From assembly GCA_963675135.1 (NCBI GenBank), contig OY776124.1, forward strand, positions 22,008,066 through 22,072,065: a stretch of 64,000 bases of DNA. The letters run 5' to 3'. Positions 12,865-25,151 of the stretch are shown here, in pieces. Source of the DNA: Galeopsis tetrahit. Its lineage: Eukaryota > Streptophyta > Magnoliopsida > Lamiales > Lamiaceae. The notes beneath the pieces were generated by a model, which did not search any database, was not told the origin of the DNA, and was given only the letters and a program-made list of their open reading frames with translations. Position 1 is the first letter of the stretch, and every line of letters begins with the position of its first letter. The position numbers and the translations under genes were made by a program.

Positions 12865-14484
12865 TGATTCACGTATTATGCAACACTAAAATACACGACC
12901 GCAAGTATACGGCATATATAGTAGTGTGATAAGTACGAGGTCGGTCCCACGAGGAGGTGTAGTGTAAAAGTGAAGTTTGTCGATTGAATTCTAAATAGAC
13001 GTGATCGATAAGTTGTAAAGCGTGGCAATTACCCCTAAATTATCTACCAAGTTGTCACAAGTAAACAATTAAACGATTAATATAGAAATCGATCAACAAT
13101 CATGCAAACCAAAGAAACGAGAGAAATACGGTTAAAACTCAAAGAAGGAAAGGGAGGTTCCAAGGCATATGTCACACTAAGGGGTCAATTTATGATCAAA
13201 ATCCTATTTAAGTGATGTTGTGTTGATTACTATAGGGTTGATCACGAAATAATGAATTAAAAGTTCTCTCGATCCAATTAATCCAAGAGAAGTATCACAT
13301 AAACTAGTATCTCTACCTAGCATGCATAATAAACCTCAAAAAGGGTCCTAAGATCATCTAATACCCTCCCGATAATTGATCCTCTCTCGAGCTCACAATA
13401 ATATTGGGTCGAATGCTTAAATACGATTAATGAAAAAGATATCTCAATCCAATTTCAATTAATAATAAATCAAACACATTATCATGGCCATTGACAACAT
13501 GTTCTGCAATGAAAGTTAAGCATTCAAATAGAAATAGCAACACAACCACCAAATAAACAAGAAATTAATTCATAAACATCATCAAAAGTATAAACATAGC
13601 CTTAGAACCAAAAGTGTTCTAGCCAGTCAACAACATAATCCAATTAATAAAACCAAATGAAATAACTAAATAAAAAGAAAGAGAAAAAAAAGCTTAGTCT
13701 AATGGATGGTGTGGAATGGAATTCCAAAGCTTTTGACTCATTCCTTGCTTGATTTGGTGGAGAATTGAAGAAATGGATGTTGATTACCTCCAAGTGTGTG
13801 TTTGTATGTGTAAGAGTTCCTGTGAAGGAGGTAATGCCTTTTGAATTCAAGAATGGGAGTATTTATAGTGTTGGGGTAAGGTTTGGGGAGGTATTTTACA
13901 AGTAAGTCCCTTGAAAATGGAGAAAATGGCCAAAAACCCCCGAGTAGCATGTGACCCGGCCGGGTGGATTCTACCTGGGCATGCCACCCGGCCGAAATAC
14001 AAAGCGAGAGGTGAAATTTGAGTTGCCCGGGTGATTTGACCCGACCGGGTCGATTCTACCCGGGCAAGATACGAAGCTCTAGGCTGGACAAAGCGAGGCC
14101 GAGCTAAAACCTCCCGGCCAGGTTGATTCTACCCGGCCAGGTTTATTTTAACCGGCCAGGTTGATTCTACCCAGCATGCTTTTTCGTCTCTTCGTCTCTT
14201 CGTCTCTTCATATCTCGAGCTTTCGACCTCCGATTGACTCGATTCTTTTTTTCATTCCACATCGTTTTTCTAGCCGGATCCAATGGTGCACTCCTCTATT
14301 TGGTCCAGTGAATTGTGGTAGGTGTTTTGCTCCCAAAATCCTTCATTTTTCCTACAAAATCGACAAAACACCACCTTTCTCTTATTTTGACCAAAACAAT
14401 CATAATTAACCCATAAATAAATGAATTCACACTAAAAATAAGCTTCACATGTGCATAAAAAATGTGTAAATTCCACCCGAATCA
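12865..14484 (-). repeat. 5' LTR of Athila B
   Basis: The LTR runs from TGATTCACG at 12865 to CGAATCA at 14484 (1620 bp), with ends forming the inverted pair TGATTC/GAATCA. A minus-strand TATA box CTATAAATA lies at 13860-13868. A GC-rich cluster at about 13945-14180 holds many CCCGG/CCGGG blocks and corresponds to the 19-bp minisatellite region in the Athila A LTRs. The rest is AT-rich. Confidence 0.88.
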
Positions 14485-14550
14485 CGGACCCATACGCTTG
14501 TGGGGCTCGTATTGTAAAGTTCTTTAAAAAGTGTTGAAAAACGAGACAAG

Positions 14551-15850
14551 TCGATGCTCTTGGATTTTTGATTCAGAATAGGTCAACAACTAAGGGGGAA
14601 TTTCAGCTCAGCTGAGTTCTAGCTCTGACTGGATTTACACGCGTATGAGCAAGATAAGAAGACTAAAGTGATATTTGAAGTCGTCCGTGTTACAACATAT
14701 CAACTGAGAGTAGAAATAGGACTTTTGTAATAACTGATTAGGTGAGTCCGTGCTTGTAAAGTGTAATATTAATAAAACTCGTCTTTTTAGCTTTTGGAGA
14801 TAACATCTAGTTATCTCATCTGATGACAATTCCTCATTTTCATCTTATAAAAGCCACTTGATTTTACTCTTCTGCACTATTATTTGGACTTTAGCACTGT
14901 CTGTTCTTTATCATTTCAGTCAGTGTTAGATGATTTGGTTATATCAATAAGGGGGAAATTGTTGGGATATTTTATATCCCTATGTTTAGTTTTAATAAAC
15001 CAAATGAAACATGTAATAGGATAAGTTGTATTGTATATACAACTTTATTATACATCTTATAATAGATAGGATTATGCTCAAGAAGAGAAGAGAAGAAGTC
15101 TGCTCATAAGATGAGTAGAAGTCATCTTATACAAGCTGAGTAAAAGATCATCACAGTAAAAGATCAGCTCAGTAAAGATCAGCACAATAAAATATCAGCA
15201 CAGTAGACGTCATCTCTACAAGCTGAGTAGGACGGAGCATTCAAGTCATCGATATAGTGAATATTACATGGAAATGATAACATTTAGAGTATCAATCAAA
15301 GACTACAGTCCTACAATAAATATGGAATAAATGCATCTTCCTTAATCAAAGAAGGAAAGGTCAACAAAGAAGGAAAAATCTCAAGATTGAAGAAATCAAT
15401 CAACTAGTCAAAGATTGCATTATTCCTAAAATAAGTATGAATTTGAAATTACTCTCGAACGGTAAATTTCAAATTCACACTATAAATATTAGTTTGGTTC
15501 TCATATCTCAAGATGATGTGAGAGATGCAAAGGTCGAGCATGGAGTGTAAAGATTCATGAAGAACAGCTCAACGGAACGTCAATGAAGATTCAACAAGCA
15601 TCGTCATTCGAGAGTGAGTGAACTCATATCTAGGTCAGTTTAGTCATATACACATTCCTAGCTTAGAGATATTTTCCCAATCCTAGCATGAGGTTAATCT
15701 TTATTGTAAAGGAAAATCTCACCTAGTTCATATACACAAAACCTACCTTCTACCATAAACCCCTAGAAGTTAAGTTGAGTGTTCATCACTGTAAAGAGTA
15801 CAAGTGCTCTTAAACACTGTGTGGAGACCGTAGCAATTTGGATATTGCTC
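14551..15850 (+). mobile_element. 3' end and 3' LTR of a second Sirevirus family (fragment)
   Basis: A tract CAACTAAGGGGGAATT near 14585 and a second purine tract at 14949-14959 precede TGTTGGGATATTTTATATCCC at 14960, where the LTR starts. The LTR contains a TATA box at 15481-15490 and a degenerate tandem run of a roughly 18-bp AGTAAAAGATCAGC-type unit at about 15125-15205. I could not find a clean CA end. The sequence changes into an antisense gag-protease fragment near 15850. No coding region is seen. Confidence 0.6.
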
Positions 15851-16702
15851 AGAGCTCAAAGTCCTCCTCTTGGGACAATAAAGGACAAGCCCCTGTTAAT
15901 TTGGAGATTAAAGGGATTAATATCACGAGTGAAATTTCACCAAAGACAACTCATGGACCTTCCTCCTCAATGAGGTTCGTGAGGAGGTTCTTTGATCCGA
16001 TCATGTGACGTGAAGCGCCTGAATCTATGTACCATAGTTCAGCTTTTGTTCCTCCTCTCTTCAGTAGATCCACTCAACCCTGCAAGCAAATTATTGCTTA
16101 GGTACCCATTTTGTTTTGGGTCCTTGGGTGTAAGCATTACCCTTGGGAACCCATATATACATTGTTCTTTTGAACAATCTAGAGCATTTCAATTTTTTTC
16201 CACGGGTATCACAGTACCATACTTTTTCAACTTTTTCCTTAGCTGAAGAAGTAGTAGTAGTGTCAGCTGTTTGAGAATCAAAAGATTTTTGCTCATGTGA
16301 CATATTAGGGTCTGTCTTCTAATTTTCATTCAGCTTGGGTGCATCTGCTGAATATAACTGATTTTTAGTTCCAGACCTGTTAAGAGTTTCATAAGAAATT
16401 GGAGGTGCATACTTAACAAGCCTTTTGTGAGCTGGTGACAGCTTCTTAGCCTTAGTTGCATTCGGCTGAAACTTCTTTTGAGAAGAGGGTCTCGGTTGAT
16501 CATAACCCTTCTGTTGTTCTAGCACAATCTTTAACAGTTGACCATAAGTCTTCTGTCTTAGATTACGCAACTTCTCCTTTGAGTCCTTTGGCCTACCACC
16601 ATGTCTAGTGATAAGAAAATTCATCTTAGGATCCGCTACAACAGGAGCTGGGTTTGGATTTAAGATTACAACCTTAGGCTTTTGAAAGCTTGAGGTTGCT
16701 TA
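15850..16702 (-). pseudogene. Sirevirus gag C-terminus and protease fragment
   Basis: Two minus-strand stretches in one frame (16702-16319 and 16318-16091), separated by a TAG at 16319-16321, give the basic tail of gag ending WVPKGNAYTQGPKTKWVPKQ. In another frame protease follows, with WYIDSGASRHM at about 16036-16000, an upstream TGA at 16074-16076 and further stops. It is recognisable as a Sirevirus gag-pol junction but from a different family than Copia 1 and 2. It is truncated at both sides and oriented opposite to the adjoining LTR, so it is debris. Confidence 0.7.
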
Positions 16703-16785
16703 AATTACTGACTTGAATAATTTTTAACACTTTTTAAGCACATAACAATACGATCCCCACAAGCGTATGAGACCAATTGTAGTAT

Positions 16786-17593
16786 GTAAGTACGACCAAG
16801 TAGTTTGTTCGTCCAAGGATCTAATTGAGTGCAAATGAATCCCTAAAGTTAAAAGTTTTCATGCTATTGTAGTAACTACACTTGTTTGTTGGGTTTTCGG
16901 GATATTAAACACAAGTATTAAACTAGATTAACTAAGATAGACAAGAAATAGAAAAAATCAATAACAAGCTATCTAACTTTTGAGAGAAAGTGCAAGAGAA
17001 GAGGTATTGCCTCAGGTGCTTCCGTTTTGTGGGTAATTCAATGAGTTAACGAATCAATTGCATGAATGGACATATGATTATAGGTTAAGTTAAAGGTTAT
17101 CACTCCTATGTGTAGACCAATCCCTCGTGAGGCTTAGGTGAACACGTGCATTGATTAGCAATTATAGAATCTAACCAAATACCATAAGCTCCAGTGTTTC
17201 ATAAGCACTTTCAACACGGTTACTAATGCTTATGAAATGCCCTCTCACTAATCTCCTAGATGGCCTCTATTCGATTAGTGTCTAGTGTTGTCGATCTAAG
17301 AAATTAACCCTCTCTCGGTTAAGCCAATTACTACGTGAATTCTAATCAACCAATCCAAGCTCACACCCGTGGCTGTTAATCATGCAACCTAACCCTCGTT
17401 GTAATCAACACAACCAATAATTCTAGCTAATAGGGTGAATTGATCAATTGAATCATGTAAATCACAACACTAGAAACATTAACACCCAAATTCTAAGCTA
17501 ATTATGCAATTAATCCATAATTACACTAAACACCCATCAAAACATTCACACCCAAGGCAATAAGAGTTTAGCCCATGGTTCTAGAAGAGAATC
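16786..17593. repeat. AT-rich Gypsy LTR-like sequence
   Basis: No coding frame is seen. Text such as CCCTCTCTCGGTTAAGC and ACGATCCCCACAAGCG resembles the non-coding body of plant Gypsy LTRs. It continues on the far side of the solo LTR and probably of the LINE. No partner LTR or boundary is visible, so family and limits are uncertain. Confidence 0.4.
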
Positions 17594-18834
17594 TGTTGGT
17601 CCCAAGTAGTTGAATGTTAAGATTAGAATGAGCCTAAAAGTCTAGAGGGGGGTGAATATACTTTTCAGACTTTTCTAAAATATAAGAGATTAATTGTGGG
17701 GAATATCAAAATTAATGAGCCCTTTATATGATTATACTCAACTAACAATTATGAACTTAACTAGTCTATTCTGTAATTTATATCAACTCGTCTATTCAAC
17801 ACGATTTCAAAATCTTGTTGATTATACGAATTCTAATAAGAACAATTAACCAATATAAACTATAAGTAAATCAAACACAATATTTATAGTGGTTCGACAA
17901 CTTGTCTACATCCACTCTCACAAACCCAGTTCGTGATATTTTGTTAAACTGATCTTATGGCTTTAAGTCCCAAGAAATAAGACTTCGATCTTTTCGATTA
18001 TATCACCAGATATATCTTCGATCTTGTACTAGTTACAAAAACAATAAAACTAAACAGTAAAACTTCTCTGTTTCTTGAATAGCCTTCTTGAATGAACTCT
18101 TCTATTCTGAGCTTCTTCTTCTTTCAATCTCTTTGAACTTTGTGAGTGTTTAAGACTTCTTGCTTGATTGCTTCAATATGCGTAGTTTCAGTAGTCTTCT
18201 CACGTTCAATGTCTTCATCTATTTATAGATATCTCACCATAAAAAACAGTTTGTTATCCAACAACCTTCCTTGATAACTTCCTTTAATTTAACTAACTCT
18301 TGTAATCGCTTTCTTAATATGTATCTTGAGTATACAACGATTTATTTATTTATGCAGTTAAAACTAACTTCAAGCTTCCTTTTAATATCTTCACTTGTTT
18401 ACTTAATCTTGACTTGACTTGTCTTCTTCAGCATATTCCATACTTAGAATATTTCTGACTTCTTCATATCTCGTCATGTCTTTCATCAAGTCTTCTAGTC
18501 TTCACAGTCTTCTTGTCTCTGTAGAACTCTTCTGTTCTATCAACTAAGCTAACTAATCTATTACACTTATATTACATTAAGCTTTATACATCAGCTTAGT
18601 CATCCTAAAGACTATTACAATCATAATGTATACATAAACTTCTATACAACAATTAAAGCTTATCTTATAAACCTATTACATCAAGTAATCTGTTTCTTCA
18701 TACTCAACCATATTCCGATCTTGTCTTATACAAGACGACTTCTATAACAGATCAATCAACATAATCTTCTTTTTGGCTTATCAAAACTCATCTCATCATC
18801 AAATTGAACTTGTCTTAGGATTCATATCCCAACA
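17594..18834 (-). repeat. Solo LTR of the Copia 1/2 Sirevirus family
   Basis: It begins TGTTGGTCCC at 17594 and ends ATATCCCAACA at 18834 (1241 bp), and is homologous to the LTR at 10091-11385. A minus-strand TATA box lies at 18220-18228. The flanks GAATC (17589-17593) and AAATC (18835-18839) match at four of five positions and are a decayed target duplication. No internal retroelement sequence adjoins either side, so this is a solo LTR left by LTR-LTR recombination. Confidence 0.82.
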
Positions 18835-18936
18835 AAATCTCATGGCTACAACAAGAATAAACATCAAACTCATAACAAAATAGCAATAGAATTAACAATT
18901 TAAGAAAATACCAAATTGAATTGCAAAATAGAGTAA
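18835..18936. repeat. AT-rich host sequence between solo LTR and LINE tail
   Basis: This appears to be the continuation of the Gypsy LTR-like sequence interrupted by the solo LTR. Nothing coding is present. Confidence 0.35.
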
Positions 18937-19097
18937 TTTTTTTTTTTTTGATCAAGCAATGTAGATTTATTATTAATAGAACTGTAGGCCACAAGGAGTG
19001 ACCCCAGTCAAAAGATACAAAATCAAAGTCGAAACTTACACATGTATTTTATCTAAAGAACTTGAATAAGAGAAGTAGCAGTACTCTGTCTACCAAT

Positions 19098-22000
19098 TTA
19101 AATCCCAAGAGCCCTCCTGGGTGAGTTAATCCATTCTGCTAGCGGGACACCTGGACTCACAATTTTCTTGCCTACCATCCAACTCCATAATCTCGAGATA
19201 ATTTCGTCAGTCGTCTTCTTCCCCGTGCTCTCTTCATTCTTGAAAACCTTCACATTCCTCCTCTTCCAAAGAGACCAAACCACACATTCCCAGATGCTTA
19301 CGGCTATCACTTTGCCCCTTTTTCCTTTAAGCAATCTACTAAAGTGGAGTAAATTAATTAGAGGATCAAGGGACATCACAGTTTGAATACCCATCAATTT
19401 CACTATACCCATCCACACCTAGTGCGCTGCTTGACAGTTGAAGATAACGTGGTTTGCCGTCTCCTCTTGATGTGAGCAGAAAACGCAGTTCACGTTCAGA
19501 TTTTGAGGTAAGGCTCCCCTCCGTCTCAAGTTTATTTTTGTAGGTAGCCTATCCAATATACATATCCACACATGAATGCTTACTTTTGATGGAGAAATCT
19601 TGTTCCATATTAAACTGAAGCACTCCTTTTCCTCTTCAGTATGGCTATTCGCGACTTCCTCCTTAGTGAGCCACTCATATGTCGCCTTTGAGTTATAGCT
19701 GCCTGTCGGATTTGGTTTCCACCTCCATTTGTCCGCTGCTCCTTGTTTTATTTTGTACTTGTTAATCACAGACAATAACTCATTAAACATAATAATCTCC
19801 CTCTCTCTCAGCTCTCTTCTCCATTTCCACACCCATTCCCATTCACCCTCCCTCCATATCCCCATATTTTCGACCAAACTCTCCTTGTCCAAACTTAGTT
19901 GATATAATCTCCCAAACTTCGACTTAAGATCTCCATCGTCTACCCACAGCCCCTCCCAGAACTTAGTACCCATCCCGTTACCAATTTCTCGTTGTATCCC
20001 TTTCACAAACCAGCCCCCCGACACCCCCCAGCCGCTCTAACTACTGTTCTTCACCACCCTCTAATTTTCCTGCCTCTCCTAGACTCACTAGACCCCAGCT
20101 CCAAACTCCCTGTTTCACCAAACTTTGATCTAATGACTCTAGCCCATAATCTATTGCTCTCGTTTAAAATTCTCCACAACCACTTCCCTAATACCACCCT
20201 ATTGAAACGTTCCATATCCCTAACCCCCAACCCCCCCAATAGTTTGGTTTTGCAAACTGATTTCCATTCCACCCATGATATTTTTTTGTTACACTCATCC
20301 CCTCCCCAAAAAAATGATCTTTGCAATTTAGTGATCTCTCTAATGGTCTTCTTAGGCGCTTGATAAGTTGATAGATAATACACTAGCAACGAAGATAAGA
20401 CTGTGTTTACTAATGTAAGACGACCTTCTATCGAAAATTTGGCGTCCTTCCACTTGCTTAATTTGTTCTGAATCATAGATAACACATATCCCCATTCCGA
20501 AGCCGTTTGATGGCCTGTCCCTACTTTGAGCCCCAGGTACGTGAACGGAATCTTCCCCACTTTACATCCTAGTTCTTCGGCTGCCCTTGATATTGTAAGA
20601 TCATCAGAATTAATCCCAATCACCTGACACTTCCCCAGATTGATTCTCATTCCTATGATTAAATGAATAATTTTCAGAAATCTTCTAAGGAATATTGCAT
20701 TCTCCATACCTTCCTCTCCTAAAAGAATTGTGTCGTCCGCAAATTGTAAGAGTGAAACCATTACTTCTTGCCCTATTCTCAGTGGCCTAAACAGTCCGTT
20801 CTCAGTTGCTTTTGTCAAAATATCACTCATTCCTTCAGCTGCAATAAGAAACAAGAAAGGCGAGAGAGGGTTTCCTTGTCTAAGACCTCGGTTCAGCTTA
20901 AATTCACCCGATGGGCTTCCGTTAACGAGTACTGACGCGTGGGCCGAGCATACACATTCCATAATCCAGGAAATCCACTTCGGGTGGAAGTTCATTCCAT
21001 ATAGCATCATTCTCAAATAACCCCAATCAACCGAATCATAAGACTTGGCAAAATCTATTTTCATAAGCATACCTTTCTTTTTACGGTTCTTGACGTCTTC
21101 GATCATCTCGTTTAAAGTGACCACCCCGTCTAGTATCTGTCTTCCTCCTATGAATGCACTCTGATTTTCCGAGATAACTGAATCTAACACTTTGCTGAGT
21201 CTAATTGAGAGCAGTTTTGACAGAATATTGTACATACCTCCGATGAGAGAAATAGGTCTGTAGTCTTCCAATCTATTTGCCTCCTCTTTTTTAGGAATAA
21301 GAGTAATAAAGGAGGGGTTTAAGCCCCGCACCAATCTGCCGTTCAAATGGAATTCCTCCAGAAAGCCTATAATCTCTCCTTTAAGGGTGCCCCAACAGTT
21401 CTTGATAAAATGGAAATTAAACCCGTCTGGTCCTGGGCTTTTAGAGCTTTAACATGACCAGATTGCCTCCCTGATCTCCTCCTCCGTGAAAGGACTTGTG
21501 AGCATAATATTATCCACTTCCGTAACTTTCTTCGTAATTACACTTACGTCAATCTCTGGCCTTTCCCACGGTTGTGAGCTGAAGTGCCTCTGAAAATGAT
21601 CTCGAACCCCGTTTTTAACTTCTCCAACTTCTTCCCTCCATTTGCCATCGATTGAGATACCTATAATCTCGTTGGATTTCCTTCTCTTGTTGATGCATCT
21701 GTGAAAATACTTACTGTTTACATCACCCACTTTGATCCATTTGAATCTGGACTTTTGTGTTAACAGTGAATCTCTATTTCTTAGGTCGATGAGTAATTTA
21801 GCCTTTTCCTCATTCCTTTTAATAATATCATATTCATCCAAACCCAAGGTATCATCGATCAAATCCAGTTCCAATATCTTCTGCCTTCTTGATTCCATAT
21901 TTTGATCAATGTTCCCGAAAACCTCTCTGTTCCATTTATTGATATCTGCTTTCAGCAATTTCAACTTCTCTTTAAGAACGAAACCTTTTCGGCCCGCGAC

Positions 22001-22804
22001 CTCATACCCTAGCCATTTTTCAGTGATGAACGTCTTGAATCCCGAATGATTAAACCATGCGTTGAGGCTACGGAATGTCTTAGGGCCCCAATCCTTCGCT
22101 TTGATCTCGATCATTATTGGACAATGGTCTGAGACAGATCTTTTTAATCCTTTCTGATAGGTGCTCGGCCATCTATGCATCCAATTATCGTTCACCATTA
22201 ATCTGTCCAATCTACTCTTACAAGACTGATCAGCTCTATACCATGTAAAAGCCCGACCATGAAGGGGTAGGTCTAACATTCCTGAATCCTGGATAAAAAG
22301 ATCAAACACCTCTATATCCCTTCTGTTTGCCTCCTCACGTCTGCCCACTCTTTCGCTGCTTCTTCGAACCGAGTTGAAGTCGCCCCCGATACATATGCAC
22401 GCTGTAGAATTTTGAGCTAACACACTTTTAATTTTGTCCCATAACTCGATACGCTCCGTCAATGGGCACGGCGCGTATACATTTATCAGGCAACATTCAA
22501 TCCTTTATGTACCCCAAAGTCCGTTTACCACCGTTGCTCCCTGCATATGCCATTTGCTCACGACTGAAAATGACTTTGTGTTCCAAATTGTTAGTATCCC
22601 GCCTGATCTCCCCTCAGCGTCCCTATGGATCCATTCAAAACACCCTCCCCCCCACACTGCCCTGCCCTCCAATACATCAAAAGTTTCTTTCTTTGTTTCC
22701 TGAACAAAACAGAAGTCCACCCTATAGCTCATGATAAGTTCCCTGATTTCCCTGCTCTAGACTCTGCTCCCCAAGCCCTTGATATTATAAGATAAGACCT
22801 TCAT
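19098..22804 (-). pseudogene. LINE ORF2: endonuclease and reverse transcriptase
   Basis: The ATG at 22804-22802 overlaps the ORF1 stop as TAATG and opens with the endonuclease N-terminus. Endonuclease motifs are VQETK, GGDFNSVR and SDHCPI. RT motifs are ITLIPKK with YRPISLI, KIDFAKSYDSV, GLRQGNPLSPFLF and FADDTILL, the catalytic pair being the two Asp of FADD. A zinc-binding RVT region (KISPSKVSIHVW, then CVFCSHQEETANHVIFNC) follows, and the frame ends at RRALGI. In-frame stops lie at 22757-22759, 22505-22507, 21449-21451 and 19419-19421. One frameshift lies at about 20025-20050. It makes and inserts LINE cDNA by target-primed reverse transcription when intact; this copy cannot. Confidence 0.88.
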
Positions 22805-24997
22805 TAATCAACCGTTGGGTTTGGCTCCTTGTCCAGAATTGCTTCTTTCTCGTTCTCTTCATCGATTCGTTCCAGGCTCTCTATGATTTTAAAATCCTCA
22901 TTTCTTGTTTTTACCCCAGATTTCTTCGCCACTTCCCATGTCTCTTGTGCCTCTTTTTTCTTTCTTTCACCTCTCACATCTTTGTGAACTTTGGCTTGCT
23001 GACCTCGATAATTTCTAATGTCAAAAGCCTCATCCTCCGATGATCGGATATTAGTCACAAAGTGTGCAAACACCTTTTTTTCCAATTTCTTTCTCGCTTG
23101 CTTCGACAAACCCTTTTGGATTTTAAGAGTACCTTTTGTTACTTGGTTTCCATCGTCCTGTGTGAAGACGTGCTTTCCGAGCCCTTTCCGTTTCTCCGCC
23201 CGATTCCGATGGAAGAATGTTTAATTTGATGGGGTAATTAATTTCCTTACCCCTAGTGATTCTTTCCACCGCTTTGCTGAAGTGGGTTCCAGTATTATCC
23301 CACGTCTGGGTTGTGTTGACCTCGGGAGTCTGGGCCGACTCGTACTGCTCACAGTCTGTATTTTGACTAGGCCTTCGGCCTTCTGGAAACAAAGTGATTG
23401 GGCTTGGGCCCCCATTAGTTGATGGGCCTATTATGCCAGTGGGCTCCACCATTATAGGATTTGTAAGATTGTGCTCTCTATTTTCCAAAACTCCGCTTCC
23501 TGATTGTGGGCCTTCATTTAAAGTCTGGTTTAAATTAAACGTGGCCCCCCCATTGATCTCACCTTGTGCCACATGTTCAGATATGAGTGTTCCAGCCGTA
23601 TTTTTGTGAGTTCCTAGGGGATTTGGGGTTTCCGAACCGTTTTTTCTCCTCTCCACGTCTTGGGTCTCCCACTCCCCTTCCACGTCGCTATCCAGCCCCT
23701 CGGGAGTCGTGCCCTCTTTATGATCTTGTTTCACCGACTCTTCATCTGACTCCACCGATTCCGATTCATTCCTACCCTAGACCGACGCCTTGCCGGAGCT
23801 ATGACCAGTTGTTTCTTCTGAACCGAACTCGCTCTCACTTTCTTCGAAGTCGCACACTCCGCACCCACAAGAGCATGAGGTCTCCTCCGTTACTTTGATT
23901 TTGAACATGCTTCCATCCACCTTGACTTGAATAATTCTATTGACCTCTGCTAAGTATGATACCGATATGAGGATCCTGGCCACTTCAAGGTTCTTTTTAT
24001 TTTCGGTGTTGAGATCCATTCGCACCATCGTTCCCATCGATAGGCTCATTTGTGAAAAGAATCGGTGATTCCAAGCTTGCGCCGGGACTCTTATCCATCT
24101 AGTCCACACCCTCCTCCGATGGCTAACGTCTTTCGGCGTCCATGGACGGATCCATGTGAACCAGTTTGATGCCCATTCGTCGAGGTCTTCGACCACTTTT
24201 GCAATAGGTTTATCGCCTGTATTTCGAATGAGTACCGCGTCATCCCCCAGAGAGTGTATGGTGAGTAAGTTCCCACACTCCCCTTGTATCTCCTCTCCTA
24301 CTTCTTCCCACCTGAACTCGTTTCTTAGCACGCCGGTGAAACACTCTCTTGGCCACCTGGTTTCCTCCTCCTTTGTTTCAAACACTGTTATTGGTTCTTC
24401 TGGTGCTCTCATTCCTTCACCCGGCCCCTCACCGTCTTTCGAGCTTCCCCCTACAGCCTCTTTGAAAGATATTCCAGGTTTTCTTATTCTAGCGTCTGCG
24501 TCGAACGATTGGAAGTGTGGCGTTTTTACCTTCGGTGCTACTCTGGAGTATCTTGGAGTATAAACCCTCATTTTGAAGCTTCCAATCCACAGGTTGTTGA
24601 GTCTTTCCAGAAAACCCTTCAACTCTCCGATTGTTTCTGCCCTGTATCTGACGAACCCAAATGGTTTCCCTTCTCTATCATACTTCCTAGGCCGGAATAT
24701 GTCCACTATCCTCCCAGCTTCATTAAACTTTTTCGCTAGGGTTTGGATGTTGCATTCATCTGGAAAATTCCTAAAGAAAAATGAGTATGTTTCCCCAGTC
24801 GATGGTGGCCCTTGTCCTCTGTTTGTACCCGCAACTTCTCCCCCTACCGATTTCCTCTCTATCGTCCTGTATCTAGCGCCAAGAAGACCAAGGTTAAGTT
24901 TTTGCCTCACCGGAGTGCTCTCGGAAAGGGTTTGCCTACCTTCTACCCTGCCTCTCACCCTCCCCCACTCTCTCCCCCTCTCTCTCTCTTTAGCCAT
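22804..24997 (-). pseudogene. LINE ORF1: RRM-type RNA-binding protein
   Basis: The start is ATG 24997. After a basic N-terminus, an RRM-like domain spans about residues 70-150 (SFFFRNFPDECN, then KPFGFVRY). A conserved plant LINE ORF1 segment follows (RVPAQAWNHRFF and a cysteine cluster CSCGCGVC). A TAG at 23777-23779 is followed by open frame in the same phase to about 23150, where a one-base shift moves to the frame ending at 22804. The acidic, Ser/Thr-rich middle is low complexity. The protein should bind LINE RNA as a chaperone. No standard CCHC knuckle is obvious. Confidence 0.75.
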
Positions 24998-25003
24998 TGA
25001 TAA

Positions 25004-25151
25004 GTTTGCAATATCACCTTGATCATTAAAACGTAGCTACAAACCGATGTAATAGTTGATGCCCGATGATAATCGTAGCTTGATTCGAAGTAAAAAAACC
25101 TATTCTAGCTAATCTAATGAAAAATTCGACAAGAATCCTAAGAAAACTTAA
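25004..25151. repeat. AT-rich sequence between LINE and Copia 2
   Basis: No gene is seen. It resembles the Gypsy LTR-like host sequence left of the LINE. The last five bases CTTAA (25147-25151) are the expected left target duplication of Copia 2; the partner lies outside the window. Confidence 0.35.

Larger units (their letters stand above)
11386..14484 (-). mobile_element. Athila-type Gypsy element B, 5' part only
   Basis: It contains an LTR, a primer site and most of gag, on the minus strand. Copia 1 interrupts it at 11386, and the rest of the element lies to the left of the window. LTR, primer site and gag match Athila element A (47293-58002), but the copies differ at many positions and carry different stop codons. 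The flank right of the LTR begins CGGAC at 14485. Confidence 0.88.
14485..16785. repeat. Inverted repeat of LTR-end sequence flanking a scrambled Sirevirus remnant
   Basis: The arms are about 14485-14550 on plus and about 16705-16785 on minus. Both contain CATACGCTTGTGGGG, then TCGTATTGT and AAAAAGTGTT, with scattered mismatches and one small gap. The left arm abuts the Athila B LTR. Between the arms are a plus-strand Sirevirus 3' end and a minus-strand Sirevirus gag-protease fragment. The arm sequence resembles the promoter-distal end of a Gypsy LTR. An inversion or a double insertion could produce this; it does not look like a simple TIR element. Confidence 0.5.
18937..25003 (-). mobile_element. 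L1-type LINE, nearly full length, inactive
   Basis: A run of 13 T at 18937-18949 is the poly(A) tail of a minus-strand LINE. Reading leftward from 25003 come ORF1 with an RNA-recognition fold, ORF2 with an AP-type endonuclease, RT and a C-terminal zinc-binding segment, then a 3' UTR of about 150 bp. The 5' end is placed just before the ORF1 ATG at 24997; no convincing target duplication was found, so the boundary is approximate. Both ORFs contain stops and frameshifts. Confidence 0.88.
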
